A stretch of DNA of 64,000 nucleotides, taken from the NCBI GenBank assembly GCA_002197995.1, contig NGZR01000003.1, forward strand, positions 7,006,001-7,070,000. Direction: 5' to 3'. This document shows positions 57,633 to 64,000 of the stretch, piece by piece. The translations under genes were made by a program, and so were the position numbers. The stretch is from Gaeumannomyces sp. JS-464 (taxonomy: Eukaryota; Ascomycota; Sordariomycetes; Magnaporthales; Magnaporthaceae). The notes under the pieces were generated by a model, which worked only from the letters and a program-made list of their open reading frames with translations, did not search any database and had not been told where the DNA came from. The first letter of the stretch is position 1, and every line of letters starts with the position of its first letter.

Positions 57633-59363
57633 ATGGGCAGCGTCGACGGAGACCAAACAGCGCTCGGAGGCCGGCTCCTGCTGATATCCAACCGCCTCCC
57701 CATCACTATCAAGCGCTCAGACGATGGCCAGTACAGCTTCTCCATGTCCTCGGGCGGCCTCGTCACCGGCCTGAGCGGCCTGTCCAAGGCAACCAGCTTC
57801 CAGTGGTACGGCTGGCCGGGACTCGAGGTCCCCGACGCCGAGGCCGGCCCGCTCGTCAAACGGCTCAAGGACGAATACGGCGCCCACCCCGTCTTTGTCG
57901 ATGACGAGCTCGCCGACAGGCATTACAATGGATTCTCAAGTGCGTGTCGACCCGCCCAGCAAGACCCCAACGCACGAGCTTTTTGTGACTGACCATATCC
58001 AAACTCTCCACGACGAGCAGACTCGATCCTGTGGCCTCTCTTCCACTACCACCCCGGCGAGATCACCTTCGACGAGTCGGCCTGGGCCGCTTACAAGGAG
58101 GTGAACCGGCTGTTCGCTCAGACCGTCATCAAGGACGTCCAGGATGGTGACATGATCTGGGTCCACGACTACCACCTCATGCTGCTGCCCGAGATGCTCC
58201 GCGAGGAGATTGGCTCCTCCAAGAAGGATGTCAAGATCGGTTTCTTCCTCCACACCCCCTTCCCCTCCTCCGAGATCTACCGCATCCTGCCCGTCCGGGA
58301 GGCTCTGCTCAGGGGTGTCCTTCACTGCGACTTGCTGGGCTTCCACACTTACGACTATGCCCGTCACTTCCTCAGCTCCTGCTCTCGCATCCTGTGAGTT
58401 GCCCTGCGTCTATCCATTCAGCCATCGTTTACGCCCGCATTCCCCCCCCCAGCAAGACCCGCATGACTGACCAAGAGACAGCTCGGCACCTACGACCCCC
58501 AACGGCGTCGAGTTTGCCGGCCGCTTTGTGACGGTCGGCGCATTCCCCATCGGCATCGACCCGGAGAAGTTTGTCGAGGGCCTCAAGAAGCCCAAGGTCA
58601 TGGAGCGTATCGCGGCACTAACGCGCAAGTTCGAGGGCGTCAAGCTGATTGTCGGCGTCGACCGGCTTGACTACATCAAGGGCGTGCCGCAGAAGCTACA
58701 CGCGCTCGAGGTGTTCCTAACAGAGCACCCGGAGTGGATCGGCAAGATCGTGCTGGTCCAGGTGGCCGTGCCCAGCCGGCAAGACGTGGAGGAGTACCAG
58801 AACCTGCGCGCCGTCGTCAACGAGCTGGTGGGGCGAATCAACGGCAAGTTCGGCACCATCGAGTTCATGCCCCCTTCCTGCACCAGTCGGTCAGCTTTGA
58901 CGAGCTGGCGGCTCTGTACGCCGTCTCGGACGTGTGCCTGGTGAGCTCGACGCGCGACGGCATGAACCTGGTCAGCTACGAGTACATCGCCACGCAACGC
59001 GACCGGCACGGCGTCATGATCCTGTCCGAGTTCACGGGCGCTGCCCAGAGCCTGAGCGGCTCGCTCATTGTCAACCCCTGGAACACGGAGGAGCTGGCCA
59101 ACGCGATCCACGACGCCGTCACCATGGGCCCTGAGCAGCGCGAGGTCAACTACAAGAAGCTCGAGCGATACGTCTTCAAGTACACGAGCGCCTGGTGGGG
59201 CCAGAGCTTCGTCACGGAGCTCAACCGCATCGCCGATGTCGAAGTCGAGTCCAAGGCAAAGCTCGCTCTGCGCAGCGCTACCGACGCTGTCACGAACGGG
59301 GCCCAGAAGGCTGCCGATGCCGTCTCTGACGCCGTCTCGAGCGCTGTTGGAGGTAGCAGCTAG
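57633..59363 (+). CDS. TPS1: Trehalose-6-phosphate synthase (GT20)
   Basis: Cytosolic enzyme joining UDP-glucose and glucose-6-phosphate to trehalose-6-phosphate, about 520 residues. Exons 57633-57939, 58021-58393 and 58482-59363. Signatures: LLLISNRLPITIKR, GGLVTGLSGL, WVHDYHLMLLPEMLR, GFFLHTPFPSSEIYR, GVDRLDYIKGVPQKL and VSSTRDGMNLVSYEY. A one-base excess near 58491 breaks LGTTTPNGVEF at the third exon start. At 58867-58874 the segment after IEFMP loses frame; the family usually has two residues (Ile-His) there, so about four bases may be missing. The C-terminus ends in an Ala/Ser/Val-rich tail. Confidence 0.95.
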
Positions 59364-59860
59364 GTGTAGACGGACCAGCACGGTCTAAAAAAGGGGTAAA
59401 CGTCAGTCTCATCGTTCGCCCGACGCAGGAAACGCAGATTGCCAGTGTGCGCGGCCCATTTTCTTTTTTTCTCTTTATCTCTTACCTTCAGCGTCGAGAC
59501 GCCTTTACGTTTGCCATCGCAACGTTGCTTGTATTTATTTATATCATAGGGTGGTATTTCGGTATGCGGTTTCACAATACATAATCACATTACGAAGATT
59601 GGAGCCAGCCTTTGTGCACCGTGCTCTGGCGGTATCGCTGCCCAGCCAGGTCAGCGAAAACAGACAAAAGCCCGCAGTTGGCACTCCTGAAGCTACAGAT
59701 TTTTCAAACACAAAACCTAGGAAAGGTACAAGAAATAGGAAAGAATACGGAAACTAAGTAATTACCCAGGCGTATAGAAAACCTTAAAAGGCCGGCTCGG
59801 CTCGCTCAGGTCCAGGATGTTCCCGTAGCGTAGGCGACCGCTGACAGGACGGAAGTCTTA
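59364..59860. other. 3' flank of TPS1 with repeat blocks
   Basis: About 500 bp, AT-rich just after the stop. It contains copy 2 of the dispersed repeat (59729-59801) and the left flank of the MITE. Confidence 0.5.
59718..59801. repeat. Dispersed repeat: AAGAAATAGGAAAG block plus AAAACCTTAAA block (copy 2)
   Basis: ACAAGAAATAGGAAAGAATA at 59729 and GAAAACCTTAAAAGGCCGG at 59777 match copy 1 at 53095-53185, with the second block inverted relative to the first. They lie beside a MITE, so older transposon debris is plausible. Confidence 0.5.
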
Positions 59861-60314
59861 AAGGCTGTTTGATATTAAATTGGGGTTTCAAATTTCCTAT
59901 ACTAATTTTAACAACTGCTTGAAAACCAGTTTACGGATCTAATCCAAAAGCTGCCTACCCTTTATAAAAGCCTAATAAATATAGCTACAAACCCTTTAAA
60001 GTACCTATTTAACTAGGCCAACAAGTCGCGTAAATACAACCTTTATAAATCACGTATAACTTTTAATCCGGATCGAAATTGTTATTATTTTTGGGAATAG
60101 GTTTATTTTAACCGTTTGTGTTTTGTTGTGTTTTACAAGATGACGTTACGTTGAGCTTTTAAATGTGAATCCACTGAAAAGCAGGTTTAAATATATATGA
60201 CCGGTTATAGGGGGCCCCCGGGCGTGGTTTTTCCGTTGAGAAATAAGCTTATTTAAAGTTAAAAAACCGGTAGGGGGTTAAAAATTTAAAAACACTTTAC
60301 TATCAAACAGCCTT
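59861..60314. mobile_element. 454-bp MITE with terminal inverted repeats
   Basis: The ends match as inverted repeats of about 19 bases with one mismatch: AAGGCTGTTTGATATTAAA at the left, and the reverse complement of the right end reads AAGGCTGTTTGATAGTAAA. TTA flanks both sides (59858-59860 and 60315-60317), a three-base target duplication as produced by PIF/Harbinger elements. The interior is AT-rich and has no coding capacity, fitting a non-autonomous element. Confidence 0.8.
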
Positions 60315-60561
60315 TTAGGCAGTTGCTGCTTCAAATCGCAACAGACAACAATCATAAAAGCGGGCTTATTTGAAGCAATCTTTTTTCTTTAAACTTCTAT
60401 CCGGTAATTAATCGCTAATTAACCTGTCTATGCCCATGCTTTAACACTTCGAAAAACAACTCAACCTGGTAGCATTGACGACAACTCCAACATTGCCGGT
60501 GACCGCGCTTACTCCTCCTCAACCCCCGGGTTCCCGGCCAGAACCAAAAAAAAGCCGGGAA

Positions 60562-61482
60562 TTAGCGAGAAACAGCAGCAGCCTTGACGGGGCCCTTGCT
60601 CTTTTTCGCAGCACCAGCCTTTGGCTGACCGGCAGCGGCAGGCTTCGCAGGGCCGTGGTTCTTTCCCGCGGGGTTAGCCTTTGGCTGGCTGACAGACGCG
60701 GGCTTCGCTTGATCGACGGCGGCAGGCTTCGAGGGGCCCTGGTTCTTTTTTCCAGTAGTCGACTTTGCAGCAGGAGCAGGGCCCTGTTGCGGACCAGTCC
60801 CTGAAGCAGGCTTCGACCGAGTGTCGGCCTGGCAGGCAGCTGTATGGCGGGAAAAACAACATCCCTGGTTAGTATACTTGGGGTTTTTTTTGTTTTTCAA
60901 TAAGAACGACGGCGAGTTCTCGGGATTGTAGACTTACCAGGAGAATTCGGCGAAGTACCCCTTCCATCGAGAAGACTCCGCTTGCACGCGCCCTTCAGTG
61001 GCACCTGGCTGGGTCTCAGAGCGGGCCAGGTCATAGCGAGCGCTGGTCGTAAGCGTCCCTCGACCCAAATATTCGCAGCAGCCTTTTGCTCCGGCTTGCT
61101 CTTCCCCGTGATTGTTTCATGGTGCGGCGTGTAGTCGACGATGGTGATGCCGTTGACGTCCCCGGCGTCGAGTGTGCTTTCCTCCGGCTCTCCGATATAT
61201 GTAACGACTTCAATCAGCTCCGTGATGGCCTCTTCGTCGCGAATCGCGCTCTCGGGAGGGTCCGCGTGGTGGTGGGGGGGGGGGGGGGGGTTGCTGCTCT
61301 CGGAGAGGGAAACTTTGAACATGACTTGGGCAATCCCGCTCAGGAAATCACCCTCCTCGGTACTCTCTTTCTTTTGCCTCAGCGCCTGCCAGTTTCCCCC
61401 CTTTGTTGCAAAGTTGGGCCATCGTCTTTGCAAGTAGCTTTATTTTGGACTCGTATTTGGCCAACTTGGTGGGGATCCTATT
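60562..61482 (-). CDS. Hypothetical protein with Lys/Pro/Ala repeat tail, 5' end at a transposon
   Basis: Two recognisable exons: about 61482-60930 and about 60842-60562, joined in phase through GTAAGT..ATACAG with a TACTAAC branch site. Coding continues upstream of the first ATG (61432) as KLAKYESKIKLLAKT right to the transposon edge, so the 5' part is elsewhere or lost. An acidic middle (RDEEAITELIEVVTYIGEPE) precedes a low-complexity tail with three related units (KKNQGPSKPAAVDQ, GKNHGPAKPAAAGQ, KKSKGPVKAAAVS). A 17-base C run on the coding strand (61290-61274) encodes polyproline and a one-base slip lies near 61370. No family recognised. See the gene at 63447 for a possible first half. 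Confidence 0.5.
61274..61290. repeat. 17-base poly(G) tract in coding sequence
   Basis: Seventeen G on the plus strand; on the minus strand it encodes a proline run in the hypothetical gene 60562-61482. Exact length is uncertain in view of frequent homopolymer slips in this sequence. Confidence 0.85.
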
Positions 61483-63336
61483 AGTCAGTGCACCCCCTGT
61501 CCGGCCACCCCCCTGTCCGGCCACCCTGTCAGCCCCGCGGCCTCGATCGTCGCGCGTACTTCAATTCTACGGCATTCCATCAATTTTGATCCGTTTTCCT
61601 TACTTTTTGCTGCATTCGACTGCTGAAATGCCAGAGAAGCAGTATACAGAACGAGAGGTCGAACAGGCTATCGCCGCGGTGCAAGCGAAGGTCCCAATCC
61701 GGAAGGCTACCCGAGCTTACGGGGTACCGAGGTCAACCCTACAAGACCGCCTCCGAGGCGCCCTACTTATCCGGCAGTCGCAAAAGGCCTATCAACGGAT
61801 AACCCTGAGCAGGAGAAGCGCCTAGCCGATTGGATTTTGCTACAGGCCTTTTTAAGGCTCCCGCCAACGCATGTAGAAGTCCGGTTTTTTGCACAAGAGA
61901 TCCTCCGGCAAGGGGCGCCTCTCAGCCCCTCGGGAAGCATTGGATTCGTGGCTTTTTAGGCCGATATCCAGAGATCCGGTTCGGAAGGGGCCGGCGCATA
62001 AAGTCGGCCCGTTTTAAAAGGGCTACTACGGAAGTAATAAAGCAGTGGTGGCAACGCCTCGAGGTCCCGGAGGTGGTCGGGATCAAGCCGGAAAATACGT
62101 ACAACGCCGACGAGGGGGCCTCCAGGAGGGCAAGACGGGTAACGGGCTCGTTTTAGGCCTCGCGGAAACCCGGCTTTTGCAAAGAAAAGAGCCCGGATCT
62201 CGCATTTGGACGAGTTTTCTCGAATGCATTTCGGCCACGGGGGTTTCACTTCTTCCCCTTATTATTTTTAAAAGAAAATACGTACAGGAACAATGGTTTC
62301 CGGAGGATAAAGGTCCTTTTTAAGGATGGCAATTTACTATAACAAAAAGCGGGTGGACTACGGATCGCACGGCCGTCGAATGGCTGCAAAAGATCTTCCT
62401 TCCGTGCACTTAACCCCCTACCCCTAAACCCCGGCTTTTAATCCTGGATGGCTACGGATCCCATATAACCAAAAAATTTATGTATCTTTGCCTCCGGAAC
62501 AACGTTTATCTTTTTTATTTACCCTTTTATACCTCACAGGTTTTGCAGCCTTTGGATTTATCCATTTTTAGCCCTTTCAAGCACGCCTACCGCAAAATAA
62601 CCGGCTCCCAGGCTTTATTTACCTGCTCAACTGTGGTGGGAAAACGTTTATTTTTGCAAGCTTATGCCTTTGCAAGATCACAAGCCCTTACCCCTTATAT
62701 AATCAAATCGGGGTGGCGGGCATCGGGCCTTTGGCCCCGGAATATCCGAAAACCCCTATCGAGCCGATTTATACTCGAAAACTCCCAACAAAACGACCGA
62801 CGAGCCCAAATTCAACAATTTGCAGAGGATAACAGGGCCAAACAACGTTTAACGGTCCTTTTACTGCAGTCCCGGGTGCCTTGGGAGACTCCCAAACAAA
62901 GTCGAGAGTTTGCTTCCCAAATCAGCGCCTTTAGGGGCCGGCTTCCGGCAAGCCCCACGGCCCGACTTTTCTTCCGGAAACTCCAAAAAGGCTACGAAGC
63001 GCGTGAATTCGAGGTAGCTGAGGCCCTGCAAAAAATTAGGCAGCTGGAGGCCGAATTGGAGGCACAACGGCCTCGCAAAAAAAGGAGGGTGGCCCCGGAT
63101 CCCAACGAGACCTTTGTGGATATCCGGCGCGTTGCAGAGGCACGGGGGCAAGTTGAGGAGGCAAGCGATATATTATCAGAAAGCGCGGAAAATTCTGATC
63201 AAGAATCTATATACAGTTGTATCGAGGTTAGTTAAATAGAGGTAGAAAATAGCAGTTGAATGCACTAGGTTGGGTGGTGATCGGGCCCGTGCAAGGTGGC
63301 CGGACAGGGGGTGGCCGGACAGGGGGTGCACTGACT
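61483..63336 (+). mobile_element. Decayed pogo/Fot1-like (Tc1/mariner superfamily) transposon
   Basis: A 1,854-bp element bounded by inverted repeats of about 43 bases beginning AGTCAGTGCACCCCCTGTCC. Each end contains a direct duplication of CCCCTGTCCGGCCACC. Inside is a transposase relic in plus orientation. A canonical TA target duplication is not visible: the immediate flanks are TT on both sides. Element size, inverted ends and a DDE_1 transposase fit the pogo/Fot1 class. Confidence 0.85.
61628..63235 (+). pseudogene. pogo-like DDE_1 transposase pseudogene
   Basis: Starts MPEKQYTEREVEQAIAAVQA, a psq-type helix-turn-helix, then a CENP-B-like DNA-binding region (HWIRGFLGRYPEIRFGRGRR). The DDE_1 core retains YNADEGG, LLILDGYGSH and QPLDLSIFSPFKHAYRK, corresponding to the three catalytic acidic positions. 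Frame changes near 61760, 61915 and 62110, and TAA stops near 62321 and 62410, prevent expression. At least the TAA codons could be C-to-T changes as made by RIP. The C-terminal 250 codons (62480-63235) remain open. Confidence 0.85.
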
Positions 63337-63446
63337 TTGTGCGAAGTCGGTCAGTTAGCAGTGTGCGAGTAGTTGGTGTAAAGATATGTGCGCATGCAAG
63401 GAACACGGGGCAGAGTCAATACTAACCCGCCGTCTTTTGACACTCT

Positions 63447-63950
63447 CTATGTACTATCCGCTGTGACCTTGGTCTTGAAGTTTTGTGGTCTGTGAAGGAG
63501 GAGTTATTAGCAAATATACGTTCGAAGGAAAAGGCAAGTCAATGGCCACTCACCCGTCGGCCTTGGTGAGAATCATAGCTTTCACCTGTGAAGCCCTGTC
63601 GAGTCTGTCGTCCTTGGTGGCATACGCTAGAGTAAGGAAGCCACCAACCCTGTCCTTTGGGCGTACGTTTTTTGCAATCTGATCGGGGCCAATGATTTGG
63701 AAATGTGCATCGGGGCGCTCTTGCTTGTCGTAAACGGTCCCATCGACCCACTTGCCGGTAGCCTGGTCCTTGACACGCCCGGGTTTGCCTGTGCCTTCGA
63801 GGGCCTCGTTGGAGCAGCCGCCTTTGCCTGAATAGTTTTCGTCTTCCCATAAATGGCCGATCCAAGCGCCTTTGGGGGTCCGATAAAGCCGGTTAGCCAG
63901 AAACGAAAAAGATGAGAATAGCTACAGAAAGTGAAGGGAGAAGGGGACAT
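63447..63950 (-). CDS. Hypothetical 127-residue protein, or first half of a transposon-split gene
   Basis: Three exons (63950-63926, 63869-63554, 63489-63447) with 56- and 64-bp introns keep phase and end at a TAG. Exon 2 has strong coding character: IGHLWEDENYSGKGGCSNEA, KWVDGTVYDKQERPDAHFQI, GFLTLAYATKDDRLDRASQV. No signal peptide or known domain. The exon 2 donor (GTGAGT) is also in phase with an AG at the far side of the transposon (ACTAATAG before GATCCCC), which would continue into IPTKLAKYESK of the gene at 60562-61482. Either a small independent gene or the 5' half of that gene is possible. The start could lie beyond the window. Confidence 0.5.
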
Positions 63951-64000
63951 GGTAGAAACTAGAGGACGGGAAGATGAGGGTGCTTATACCTACCAAGACG

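Noticed and set aside
1..64000. CRISPR array, bacterial operon or phage signals
   Set aside because: No regularly spaced direct repeats; intron structure and gene content are eukaryotic throughout.

Overview
The window is nuclear DNA of a filamentous ascomycete (Pezizomycotina, most likely a Sordariomycete). The reasons are 55-85 bp introns with GT..AG (one GC-AG) ends and CTAAC-type branch sites, two Zn(II)2Cys6 regulators, GC-rich coding DNA beside AT-rich transposon relics, and fungal versions of eukaryotic housekeeping proteins. I cannot name the species.

Layout. 0.9-14 kb is accessory-like: two tandem zinc-cluster transcription factors, a DUF1445 hydro-lyase-like enzyme, a secreted protein with dibasic-flanked His-Pro-Arg repeats and an F-box-like protein. 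14.6-19.3 kb holds two divergently arranged paralogous P-loop GTPases (AIG1/GIMAP-like) and an unknown protein. 19.8-47.9 kb is a dense housekeeping block: DNA polymerase epsilon catalytic subunit, COX20, a conserved nuclear-looking protein, aldose 1-epimerase, DNA ligase I, eIF3k, TSR4/PDCD2, CCT6, a prenylcysteine-oxidase-like flavoprotein and VID27. 48.7-53.6 kb has small unknown genes around a solo LTR and AT-rich relics. 53.9-59.4 kb carries a GH32 invertase-like gene, an intron-containing tRNA-Thr and trehalose-6-phosphate synthase. 59.9-63.95 kb holds a 454-bp MITE, then a decayed pogo-like DNA transposon lying between, or inside, two otherwise unknown minus-strand genes.

The housekeeping genes serve separate basic functions: replication (POL2, CDC9), translation (eIF3k, TSR4), protein folding (CCT6), respiration (COX20) and sugar metabolism (epimerase, TPS1, GH32). 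No operon-like or biosynthetic cluster logic is visible, although several pairs share divergent promoters (POL2/COX20, ligase/eIF3k, CCT6/flavoprotein).

The main caveat is base accuracy. More than twenty single-base frame slips interrupt otherwise conserved proteins, many in short homopolymers, including in essential genes (POL2, CDC9, CCT6, eIF3k). I read these mostly as sequencing errors, so coordinates of broken genes give the full span, not one clean reading frame. The most unusual items are the His-Pro-Arg repeat precursor, the divergent GTPase pair (one lacking its G4 aspartate), the transposon-split gene, and the multiply frameshifted GH32 gene.
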